5,633 nucleotides of DNA. It comes from Methylophilaceae bacterium (lineage in GTDB: Bacteria; Pseudomonadota; Gammaproteobacteria; Burkholderiales; Methylophilaceae). Location of the stretch: NCBI GenBank assembly GCA_947379975.1, contig CANCPF010000079.1:1-5633 (forward strand), in the 5' to 3' direction. Within the stretch, counting starts at the first letter, position 1. Each line of letters begins with the position of its first letter. Of the stretch, positions 1-5,633 are shown piece after piece. The position numbers and the translations under genes were made by a program. The notes beneath the pieces are model-generated. The model saw nothing but the letters and a program-made list of their open reading frames with translations, made no database searches and was not told the DNA's origin.

Positions 1-69
1 AAAAGCTAATGGAAGTGTTTCTAATCGGTTGGTAATTCCAACGAATTCATCAATGTAAAGTTTAGGCAT
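1..69 (-). CDS. N-terminal fragment of an unidentified protein, cut by the window edge
   Basis: Reading the minus strand from an ATG at 69-67 gives 23 codons with no stop before the window edge. The peptide begins MPKLYIDEFVGITNRLETLP and ends LAF. A ribosome-binding site AGGA (complement of 80-83) lies 10 bases before the ATG. The frame stays open upstream to a TAA at 162-160, so TTG or GTG starts are possible, but only the ATG has this site. I do not recognise the family with confidence. The G-x-x-N-R-L pattern near residues 11-16 recalls the start of some fucosyltransferase-like glycosyltransferases, where a glycine-rich GxxNR segment opens the fold, and the neighbouring lipopolysaccharide genes make a sugar-transfer role reasonable. 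This assignment is inference from very few residues. The gene is divergent from the heptosyltransferase operon. Confidence 0.55.
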   Translation of the reverse strand, partial: MPKLYIDEFVGITNRLETLPLAF

Positions 70-129
70 TAGCGAGTATTCCTGTACGAAGCAGCTCAAT
101 AGCAAGTTATAATTAGTTTTTCGACAGCC

Positions 130-158
130 AGTATACTCAATATGGAAAGCACTCACAA
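130..158 (-). promoter_or_regulatory. Candidate sigma-70 promoter for the minus-strand gene
   Basis: On the minus strand, TTGTGA (complement of 153-158, four of six matches to TTGACA) is followed after exactly 17 bases by TATACT (complement of 130-135, five of six matches to TATAAT). Transcription would start near position 123, leaving a leader of about 55 bases before the ATG at 69. Position, orientation and spacing fit. The elements are short and the region is AT-rich, so a chance match is possible. Confidence 0.42.
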
Positions 159-189
159 TTTAAGCAAGCTGTCACTTTAATATCTAATA

Positions 190-1299
190 TTGGAATTACC
201 TGCGTTGTTTAATAGAAACTCTCCTAAAAAAATTCTAGTAATAATCACCCGTCGCATTGGTGATGTATTGCTCACAACGCCGCTAATACATACTTTGAAA
301 GCCGCCTGGCCACAGGCCAAAATTGATGTTCTAGTGTTCAAAAATACCCGGGATATTTTATCTAATCATCCAGATATTAACCAAGTCATTTTCGCGCCAG
401 ATAACAAATCCAAATTAGCTAATTTAAAATGGATAATGGGGTTGTGGAATCAGTACGACCTAGCGATTTCTGCGTTAACTAGCGACCGTGCAACCTTTTC
501 TGCTTGGATTGCTGGAAAGTATCGAATAGGCTTAGTGGAAAACAAGCCAAAACAACGCTGGAAAAAATACTTGCTCAATGATTCAGTTACTTTCGACAAC
601 CTCACAACACATACCGTAAGCATGGTGCTTAAACTTGCAAGCAAGTTAGGCCTACCACTCAAGCATCAGGTTAGTGTTAATTGGACTCAAAAAGACAGTA
701 CTTACGTTGATGCATTGTTTTCAGAATTTGCAATTAATCATAATCAGGCTTTTGCAGTACTGCATATTTACCCAAAATTTTCATACAAGATGTGGCATTC
801 TGATGGCTGGCTAGCAGTAGTAACATGGCTTAATAAACAAAATATTCAGGTTATTTTAACAGGCTCTAGCGACCAAGATGAAATGCGTTACATACAACAA
901 TTACTGATAAACCTGCCAACTAAAACGCTTAACTTTGCAGGCAGACTTAACTTTTCGCAAATGGCCTATTTACTGAAAAAGGCTTGCGTTTACGTAGGCC
1001 CAGATACCGTTGCAACACATTTAGCAGCTGCCATGGGCACCCCAACTATTGCACTATTTGGCCCTAGTAACCCAGTAAAATGGGGGCCTTGGCCTATGAA
1101 CTACAATGAAACTGATAGTCCGTGGGAAATGATAGGAGCATCACAGCAAGTAGCCAATGTATTATTATTACAAGGTTTGGGTAACTGCGTACCTTGCCAC
1201 CAAGAAGGTTGCGATCGCCATACAAATAGCCGCAGCAAATGTCTGGACAACCTACCGGCTAGTCGCGTCATTGAGGCTATGAAGACACTACTTACATAA
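190..1299 (+). CDS. waaQ: GT9-family lipopolysaccharide heptosyltransferase, WaaQ (heptosyltransferase III)-like
   Basis: This is a cytoplasmic glycosyltransferase of family 9 (two Rossmann-like domains, GT-B fold), expected to add a heptose from ADP-heptose to the lipopolysaccharide inner core. The N-terminal domain opens with the family motif RRIGDVLLTTP (residues 21-31), where Asp25 matches the catalytic acid position of WaaC enzymes. The C-terminal nucleotide-sugar site is VGPDTVATHLAAAMGTP (269-285), followed by LFGPSNPVKWGPWP (289-302), the form typical of WaaQ-like proteins. A cysteine-rich tail (Cys333, 336, 341, 351) follows. The length of 369 residues is normal. The start is uncertain: TTG at 190 has no ribosome-binding site, TTG at 205 has a weak GGA ten bases upstream, and an in-frame TAA lies at 178-180. 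It is the first gene of the operon and its stop overlaps the waaC start by one base (TAATG). The family is secure; the exact acceptor sugar, and hence the symbol, is an inference. Confidence 0.85.
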   Translation: MELPALFNRNSPKKILVIITRRIGDVLLTTPLIHTLKAAWPQAKIDVLVFKNTRDILSNHPDINQVIFAPDNKSKLANLKWIMGLWNQYDLAISALTSDRATFSAWIAGKYRIGLVENKPKQRWKKYLLNDSVTFDNLTTHTVSMVLKLASKLGLPLKHQVSVNWTQKDSTYVDALFSEFAINHNQAFAVLHIYPKFSYKMWHSDGWLAVVTWLNKQNIQVILTGSSDQDEMRYIQQLLINLPTKTLNFAGRLNFSQMAYLLKKACVYVGPDTVATHLAAAMGTPTIALFGPSNPVKWGPWPMNYNETDSPWEMIGASQQVANVLLLQGLGNCVPCHQEGCDRHTNSRSKCLDNLPASRVIEAMKTLLT

Positions 1300-2288
1300 T
1301 GCGCATACTAATCATAAAAACCACCTCATTGGGCGATGTGGTACATAATTTACCTATCATAGCGGATATAAAGAAACATTTTCCTAAGGCCTTGATTGAC
1401 TGGGTAGTAGAGGAAAGTTTCGTTGAAATTCTAGCCATGCATAGCGGTATTAATAAGATCATTCCAGTGGCCATTCGACGTTGGAGAAAGTCGCTTTTTT
1501 CTAAAAAGACTTGGTTGGAGCTATTTGCATTTAACAAGCTTATAAAAACTCAACAATATGATTTTGTGATTGATACACAAGGCTTATTAAAAAGTGGATT
1601 AATTACCTACCTAAGCAATAGCTTAAATAAGTGCGGATATGACCAATCATCAGCGCGCGAGCCAATTGCAAGTCACTTTTACCATGATCGCTTTGCTGTT
1701 TCGCGAGATCTTCACGCTGTAATGCGTAACCGTAAATTAGCCGCCTTAGCCCTTGGCTATGTCATTAACGAAGCAACACTCGATTACGGCATAAAAGTGT
1801 CGTCTAACCATGACATTAGCCGCCCTCTAACCGTGCTTCCGGCTAAATTCATATTAGCCTTGCATGGCACCAGCCGTGATTCTAAATTATGGGCCATTAA
1901 ACATTGGGTAGCTCTAGGTAAACAATTACAAGCACAAGGACTGTCTTTAGTTTTACCATGGGGAAGTAACGCGGAATTACAGCGTGCAAAACAAATTGCC
2001 AGCCACCTTGAACAAGCGTTAGTCCTACCTAAAATGGGTATTGCTTCATTAGCAAATATCATTCAAAAGTCACAGGCGGTTATTGGTGTAGATACTGGAT
2101 TAGCGCATTTAGCTATAGCGCTAAATAAGCCTGTTATTGGCGTTTACACTGATACTAATCCAGTCCTGACCGGCTTATACGGCGGCGCTGAACAAGCATT
2201 TAAAAACTTAGGTAATCAGCATCAAAAAATCACAGCGCAAGATGTATTAATTCAACTTAAAGCATTTAAGATCATTGCTCATGACTAA
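1299..2288 (+). CDS. waaC: Lipopolysaccharide heptosyltransferase I (WaaC)
   Basis: WaaC transfers the first L-glycero-D-manno-heptose from ADP-heptose to Kdo2-lipid A on the inner face of the inner membrane. The protein has 329 residues, close to the 319 of E. coli WaaC, and belongs to GT9. The N-terminus MRILIIKTTSLGDVVHNLP carries the G-D pair with Asp13, the position of the catalytic base in E. coli. The ADP-heptose site appears as LHGTSRDSKLW (188-198; Lys196 corresponds to E. coli Lys192) and GVDTGLAHLA (263-272; Asp265 corresponds to E. coli Asp261). Both are shifted by the same four residues, which supports an intact fold. The ATG overlaps the stop of the preceding gene (TAATG). No strong ribosome-binding site is seen, so re-initiation by terminating ribosomes is likely. 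The acyltransferase gene follows with an 8-base overlap. No truncation or frameshift is apparent. Confidence 0.93.
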   Translation: MRILIIKTTSLGDVVHNLPIIADIKKHFPKALIDWVVEESFVEILAMHSGINKIIPVAIRRWRKSLFSKKTWLELFAFNKLIKTQQYDFVIDTQGLLKSGLITYLSNSLNKCGYDQSSAREPIASHFYHDRFAVSRDLHAVMRNRKLAALALGYVINEATLDYGIKVSSNHDISRPLTVLPAKFILALHGTSRDSKLWAIKHWVALGKQLQAQGLSLVLPWGSNAELQRAKQIASHLEQALVLPKMGIASLANIIQKSQAVIGVDTGLAHLAIALNKPVIGVYTDTNPVLTGLYGGAEQAFKNLGNQHQKITAQDVLIQLKAFKIIAHD

Positions 2289-3150
2289 TCTAAAAGTGTG
2301 GATTAAGAAACTTGTTATGCGCAGCCTAGTACAAGGCTTAAAGTGCCTACGATTTTTTCCTTTACCAGCAATCCATGGCTTGGGGGCCGTCGTTGGCTTG
2401 ATTAATTATTTATTCAACCAAGATCACCGCGCTCACGCCAAAGGCAACTTGAATCAAAGCGGTTTAAGCAATGGCAAAATCACAGCTGAAAAAATGTTAT
2501 TCAAAAGCACCCTTGAAAACAGCAAAGGCGCCTTTGAAACTTTTGCTATTTGGTTTAAATCTCAGTTAGAAATACTTAATTGGGTGAAAAATGTAGACGG
2601 TTGGGACGCAGTTGAAGATGCCATCAATTCAGGCAAAGGACTGATTTTTCTGACACCTCACCTAGGCTGCTTTGAGATCACCTCGCTGTATTACGGCGCA
2701 CATTACCCAATGACAGTGCTTTATCGGCAGCCACGTCAAGCATGGTTGATGCCTTTAATTGCCGCGGGTCGGCAACGCGGCAAAGTAACGCTTGCCCCCG
2801 CCAATAGCCTAGGTGTAAAGCTACTATTGCAAGCGCTTAAGCGTGGCGAAGCCATAGGCATTTTGCCAGACCAAGCGCCATTAGAAGGCGAAGGTGAATG
2901 GGCACCATTTTTTGGCCGCCCCGCCTATACAATGACTTTGGCATCAAAGTTAGCACAAAAAACTGGTGCGCAAGTATTCATGGCATTCGGTGAGCGAGTT
3001 AGTTGGGGCCGTGGTTACAACATTCACATACGTGCAATTGAGTCAGGCGGCATTAATACGCCAACGCTATTGAATGCTGAAATTGAACGCACAATACGGC
3101 AATGTCCAACACAATATTTATGGATGTATGACCGTTATAAAATACGTTAG
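2281..3150 (+). CDS. lpxL: Lipid A late acyltransferase, LpxL/HtrB family
   Basis: This is a membrane-associated acyltransferase that would add a secondary fatty acid from acyl-ACP to Kdo2-lipid A. It has 289 residues from the ATG, a little shorter than E. coli LpxL. The N-terminal 45 residues are basic and then hydrophobic, as expected for the membrane anchor. The catalytic HX4E motif is His127-LGCF-Glu132 within LTPHLGCFE, matching the HX4E form of LpxL. Other family blocks are LYRQPR (147-152), ILPDQAPLEGEGEW (194-207), PFFGRP (209-214) and a C-terminal QYLWMYDRYK. An upstream TTG at 2275 is in frame, but the ATG at 2281 is preferred: it overlaps the waaC stop (ATGACTAA), giving coupled translation. 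The gene ends with two consecutive TAG stops (3148-3153). Which acyl chain and which position (LpxL or LpxM specificity) cannot be told from sequence alone, so the symbol is tentative within COG1560. Confidence 0.85.
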   Translation: MTNLKVWIKKLVMRSLVQGLKCLRFFPLPAIHGLGAVVGLINYLFNQDHRAHAKGNLNQSGLSNGKITAEKMLFKSTLENSKGAFETFAIWFKSQLEILNWVKNVDGWDAVEDAINSGKGLIFLTPHLGCFEITSLYYGAHYPMTVLYRQPRQAWLMPLIAAGRQRGKVTLAPANSLGVKLLLQALKRGEAIGILPDQAPLEGEGEWAPFFGRPAYTMTLASKLAQKTGAQVFMAFGERVSWGRGYNIHIRAIESGGINTPTLLNAEIERTIRQCPTQYLWMYDRYKIR

Positions 3151-3206
3151 TAGCAATATCAGAATAATTCATACAACCGACTCTGTACCAAGCTAGATTT
3201 CAATCG

Positions 3207-3220
3207 ATTATTTAAATAAT
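3207..3220. repeat. Perfect 14-base AT palindrome upstream of the grpE promoter
   Basis: ATTATTTAAATAAT is a perfect palindrome lying 25 bases upstream of the grpE -35 element, in the spacer after the acyltransferase gene. It could be an AT-rich promoter-upstream element or a site for a dimeric protein. Equally, it may be chance in AT-rich DNA. No U-tract follows directly and the stem has no GC pairs, so it is not a convincing intrinsic terminator. No other clear terminator is seen between 3151 and 3245. Confidence 0.25.
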
Positions 3221-3244
3221 TAACCATTATTTTTAAATCCTGAG

Positions 3245-3272
3245 CTTGAGATTTTTTAAGCCACCCCCATTA
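3245..3272 (+). promoter_or_regulatory. Sigma-32 (RpoH) heat-shock promoter of grpE
   Basis: CTTGAG (3245-3250) and CCCCATTA (3265-3272) match the RpoH consensus CTTGAA / CCCCATnT, with a 14-base spacer that is within the accepted range. Transcription would start near 3278-3280, giving a leader of about 28 bases before the grpE ATG. The same stretch also contains a sigma-70-like pair, TTGAGA (3246-3251) and ATTAAT (3269-3274) at 17 bases, so basal and heat-induced transcription could start from nearly the same place. The sequence match is seen directly; activity is inferred from the grpE context. Confidence 0.8.
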
Positions 3273-3306
3273 ATCGAAATACAGAACAAAATATTTAGGA
3301 TGCTTC

Positions 3307-3852
3307 ATGACCGAAAACACACAAGACTCACAATCTGCAGATTTGCAAAGCCAAGAAATAGATGCCGAAGATTACCTACAAGAAAACGGTGCCGCTGGCT
3401 CACTAGATGATCGCATAGGTGCATTAGAAGCACAACTTGCAGAAGCGCAAGCGGCGGTTTTATACATAAAAGCTGATGGCGAAAACATTCGTCGCCGTGC
3501 GATGGATGATATTGAAAAAGCGCGTAAATTTGCTTTAGAAAAATTCTCAAATGAACTATTGGCCGTTAAAGATAGTTTAGATGCAGCCTTGCTGATTGAA
3601 TCTGCCGATGTGCAAAGTTATAAAGATGGCGTTCAAATCACCACTAATCAGCTTGCTTCTGTATTTGATAAATTCAATATTGCTGAAGTTAATCCGGTTG
3701 GCGAAAAGTTTGATCCAAACAAACATCAGGCCATTAGCATGTTAGATAGTGATCAAGAGCCTAATACAGTGCTTACTGTATTGCAAAAAGGCTACACCTT
3801 GAACGACCGCGTATTGCGCCCAGCATTGGTGATGGTCGCTAAACCAAAATAG
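3307..3852 (+). CDS. grpE: GrpE, nucleotide-exchange factor of the DnaK chaperone
   Basis: GrpE is a cytoplasmic dimer that drives ADP release from DnaK, completing the DnaK-DnaJ-GrpE folding cycle. In E. coli its long paired helices also sense temperature. The protein has 181 residues (E. coli GrpE has 197). The first 35 or so are acidic and glutamine-rich, likely disordered. A helical, heptad-like region runs from about 34 to 85 (DRIGALEAQLAEAQAAVLYI and onward), followed by the helical bundle. The C-terminal beta domain that contacts DnaK carries KFDPNKHQAI (134-143) and the signature region GYTLNDRVLRPALVMVAK (162-179). An AGGA at 3297-3300 lies six bases before the ATG, fixing the start. 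It has its own heat-shock promoter and is followed by dnaK after 225 bases. The gene appears intact. Confidence 0.97.
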   Translation: MTENTQDSQSADLQSQEIDAEDYLQENGAAGSLDDRIGALEAQLAEAQAAVLYIKADGENIRRRAMDDIEKARKFALEKFSNELLAVKDSLDAALLIESADVQSYKDGVQITTNQLASVFDKFNIAEVNPVGEKFDPNKHQAISMLDSDQEPNTVLTVLQKGYTLNDRVLRPALVMVAKPK

Positions 3853-3854
3853 TT

Positions 3855-3893
3855 TTTAGCTGTGTTTAAGCTAAACCTGTAGCTTGGCTTAAA
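3855..3893 (+). other. Overlapping, mutually exclusive hairpins just after grpE
   Basis: Three bases after the grpE stop codon lies a set of competing inverted repeats. The longest hairpin pairs 3865-3874 with 3884-3893 (ten pairs including one G-U) around a 9-base loop. A rival pairs TTTAGCT (3855-3861) with AGCTAAA (3869-3875). No T-run follows on the plus strand (the next bases are AAA and then GTAA), so this is not a typical intrinsic terminator. It could weaken read-through into dnaK or protect the 3' end of the grpE message. That role is inference. Confidence 0.35.
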
Positions 3894-3941
3894 AAAGTAA
3901 TTTGCCAAAACTATTGGTTAAAACTACTTATTAAAAAACCA

Positions 3942-3967
3942 CTTGAAATAAATTAATTGAACACCAT
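3942..3967 (+). promoter_or_regulatory. Sigma-32 (RpoH) heat-shock promoter of dnaK
   Basis: CTTGAA (3942-3947, perfect -35) is followed after 14 bases by CACCAT (3962-3967, one mismatch to CCCCAT). This has the same spacing and architecture as the grpE promoter. Transcription would begin near 3975, producing a dnaK leader of about 100 bases. This gives dnaK its own heat-induced start in addition to any read-through from grpE. No CIRCE operator (TTAGCACTC-N9-GAGTGCTAA) accompanies it. Confidence 0.7.
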
Positions 3968-3996
3968 TGTTACAACATAGTTTAAAAAATCGCCAG

Positions 3997-4039
3997 TAAG
4001 CTAAGTCGCTAAACATTTAAAATTAAAGATTTAGCTTAA
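3997..4039 (+). repeat. Inverted repeat in the predicted dnaK leader
   Basis: TAAGCTAA (3997-4004) is the exact reverse complement of TTAGCTTA (4031-4038), with 26 bases between. A competing inner stem pairs GCTAAA (4008-4013) with TTTAGC (4030-4035). Both lie within the leader expected from the dnaK promoter. The ribosome-binding site (AAGGA, 4064-4068) lies outside the stem, so direct occlusion is not evident. TTTAGCTTAA (4030-4039) is also the exact reverse complement of 3866-3875 behind grpE, linking the two ends of the spacer. Confidence 0.4.
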
Positions 4040-4077
4040 CACCTGGATAATCTGTCATTAAAAAAGGAATAAGAAAC

Positions 4078-5633
4078 ATGGGTAAAATTATTGGTATTGA
4101 CTTAGGTACAACAAACTCTTGCGTAGCCGTAATGGAAGGCGGCAAGCCACGTGTTATAGAGAACTCTGAAGGCACACGTACTACACCTTCTATTATTGCG
4201 TATCAGGAAGATGGCGAAATTTTGACTGGCGCACCAGCAAAACGCCAAGCGGTAACTAACCCAAAAAACACGCTTTATGCAGTTAAACGTTTGATCGGTC
4301 GCCGTTTTGAAGAAAAAGAAGTACAAAAAGACATTGGTTTAATGCCTTACACGATTGCTAAAGCTGATAATGGCGATGCATGGGTAGAAATCCGTGGCGT
4401 TAAAATGGCACCTCCACAAATTTCTGCTGAAGTGCTTCGTAAAATGAAGAAAACGGCTGAAGATTATTTGGGCGAAGAAGTGACTGAGGCGGTGATTACT
4501 GTACCTGCTTATTTTAACGATAGCCAACGCCAAGCCACTAAAGATGCTGGCCGTATCGCTGGTTTAGATGTTAAACGTATTATCAACGAGCCTACTGCTG
4601 CGGCACTAGCGTTTGGTTTAGATAAACAAGAAGGTGATCGTAAAATTGCCGTGTATGACTTAGGTGGCGGTACTTTTGACGTTTCTATTATTGAAATTTC
4701 TAACATTGATGGCGAACATCAATTTGAAGTACTTTCAACCAATGGCGATACATTCTTAGGTGGCGAAGACTTTGATAACCGTTTAATCGACTTTTTGGCT
4801 GATGAGTTCAAAAAAGAAAACAACGGCATGGATTTACGTAATGATTTATTGGCAAAACAACGCCTTAAAGAAGCGGCAGAAAAAGCGAAAATCGAGCTTT
4901 CTGGCGCTACACAAACTGAAGTTAATTTACCGTACATTACTGCCGATGCCACTGGCCCTAAACACTTAGTGGTAAAAATCACACGTGCTAAATTAGAGTC
5001 ATTAGTAGACGATTTAATTGAGCGCACAATGGCTCCTTGCCGTACTGCGATTAAAGATGCTGGCGTTTCAATTGACGACATTACCGATGTGATTTTGGTT
5101 GGTGGTCAAAGCCGTATGCCTAAAGTGCAAGAGAAAGTAAAAGAAATTTTTGGTAAAGAGCCACGTAAAGACGTAAACCCTGACGAAGCGGTAGCGGTTG
5201 GTGCTGCAATTCAAGGTGGCGTACTAAAAGGTGATGTTAAAGATGTGTTGTTGCTTGATGTAACGCCATTATCTTTAGGTATCGAAACGTTAGGTGGCGT
5301 GATGACTAAAGTTATCAAGAAAAACACTACGATTCCTACTAAAGCTTCACAAACTTTCTCTACTGCTGATGACAACCAAAATGCGGTTACGATTCAAGTG
5401 TTGCAAGGCGAGCGTGAATTAGCTTCTGCGAATAAGAGCTTAGGTCAATTTAACTTAAGCGATATTCCACCAGCACCTCGTGGCATGCCACAAATTGAAG
5501 TGACTTTTGACATTGATGCCAACGGTATTTTGCACGTTTCTGCTAAAGATAAAGCGACTGGTAAAGAAAACAAAATTACCGTTAAAGCGAACAGCGGTTT
5601 AAGCGAAGCTGAAATTCAGCAAATGGAAGAAGA
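4078..5633 (+). CDS. dnaK: DnaK (Hsp70) chaperone, 3' end beyond the window
   Basis: DnaK is the ATP-dependent Hsp70 chaperone that binds exposed hydrophobic peptides and works with DnaJ and GrpE in the cytoplasm. The window holds 518 codons; bacterial DnaK is usually near 640, so the C-terminal lid is missing only because the window ends. The ATPase domain shows GIDLGTTNSC (6-15), Lys70, VPAYFNDSQRQAT, INEPTAAALAFGL, DLGGGTFD (194-201, with Thr199, the autophosphorylation position in E. coli) and VGGQSRMP (341-348). The interdomain linker VLLLDVTPLSLG (390-401) leads into the substrate-binding beta domain, which reaches VKANSGLSEAEIQQMEE at the edge. The start is set by AAGGA (4064-4068), nine bases before the ATG. 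No frameshift or missing key residue is seen. The dense use of codons such as CGT, GGT and GAA is typical of a highly expressed gene. It has its own heat-shock promoter in the spacer after grpE. Confidence 0.98.
   Translation, partial: MGKIIGIDLGTTNSCVAVMEGGKPRVIENSEGTRTTPSIIAYQEDGEILTGAPAKRQAVTNPKNTLYAVKRLIGRRFEEKEVQKDIGLMPYTIAKADNGDAWVEIRGVKMAPPQISAEVLRKMKKTAEDYLGEEVTEAVITVPAYFNDSQRQATKDAGRIAGLDVKRIINEPTAAALAFGLDKQEGDRKIAVYDLGGGTFDVSIIEISNIDGEHQFEVLSTNGDTFLGGEDFDNRLIDFLADEFKKENNGMDLRNDLLAKQRLKEAAEKAKIELSGATQTEVNLPYITADATGPKHLVVKITRAKLESLVDDLIERTMAPCRTAIKDAGVSIDDITDVILVGGQSRMPKVQEKVKEIFGKEPRKDVNPDEAVAVGAAIQGGVLKGDVKDVLLLDVTPLSLGIETLGGVMTKVIKKNTTIPTKASQTFSTADDNQNAVTIQVLQGERELASANKSLGQFNLSDIPPAPRGMPQIEVTFDIDANGILHVSAKDKATGKENKITVKANSGLSEAEIQQMEE

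Noticed and set aside
108..113. Perfect TATAAT on the plus strand as a -10 for the envelope operon
   Set aside because: No acceptable -35 hexamer is found 16-18 bases upstream (85-90 is TACGAA); in AT-rich DNA the hexamer alone is not enough.
148..156. AGCACTCAC resembling one arm of the CIRCE operator (TTAGCACTC)
   Set aside because: No GAGTGCTAA arm follows at nine bases and the neighbouring genes are not heat-shock genes; a lone half-site is chance.
450..662. Minus-strand open frame of 70 codons inside the WaaQ-like gene
   Set aside because: It lies opposite a well-conserved coding region, has no recognisable product and is best explained as a shadow frame.
3148..3153. Tandem TAG TAG stops at the end of the acyltransferase gene as a sign of something special
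   Set aside because: Tandem stops occur by chance and simply guard against read-through; no coding continuation follows.
3305..3550. Minus-strand open frame opposite the start of grpE
   Set aside because: It is antisense to the certain grpE gene, and the histidine- and leucine-rich translation resembles no known protein.
3865..3893. Intrinsic terminator after grpE
   Set aside because: The hairpin is AT-rich and followed by A residues rather than a T-run on the plus strand, so it is listed only as a hairpin of unknown role.
4719..5081. Minus-strand open frame of 120 codons opposite dnaK
   Set aside because: Long antisense frames are common opposite highly biased genes such as dnaK; there is no start context and no recognisable family.

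Overview
The window reads as an ordinary chromosomal segment of a Gram-negative bacterium, most likely a betaproteobacterium. The protein flavour (a WaaQ-like and a WaaC heptosyltransferase, an LpxL-type acyltransferase, GrpE, DnaK), the moderate AT bias and the gene order are compatible with the Methylophilaceae (Methylotenera/Methylophilus-like). That placement is inferred from memory of family sequences, not from a search.

Layout. Positions 1-69 hold the first 23 codons of a minus-strand gene that runs off the left edge, with a plausible sigma-70 promoter at 130-158. Divergently on the plus strand, 190-3150 is a compact three-gene cell-envelope operon: a WaaQ-like GT9 glycosyltransferase, WaaC (heptosyltransferase I) and an LpxL/HtrB-type acyltransferase. 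The genes overlap by 1 and 8 bases, which suggests translational coupling. Together they would build the inner core and the acylated lipid A of lipopolysaccharide.

A 156-base spacer (3151-3306) separates this operon from a heat-shock locus: grpE (3307-3852), a 225-base spacer, then dnaK (4078 to the right edge, 518 codons present). Each spacer carries a strong sigma-32 promoter candidate (CTTGAG-N14-CCCCAT before grpE, CTTGAA-N14-CACCAT before dnaK), and no CIRCE operator for HrcA is seen. GrpE is the nucleotide-exchange factor for DnaK, so the two form one chaperone machine. DnaJ is expected just beyond the right edge.

The protein-coding content is conventional, and I found no undescribed system. 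The points most worth a second look are in non-coding DNA: the paired heat-shock promoters, the repeated TTAGCTTA-type inverted motif in the grpE-dnaK spacer, and the unusual 5' end of the first heptosyltransferase gene, which has a non-ATG start and an in-frame TAA just upstream.
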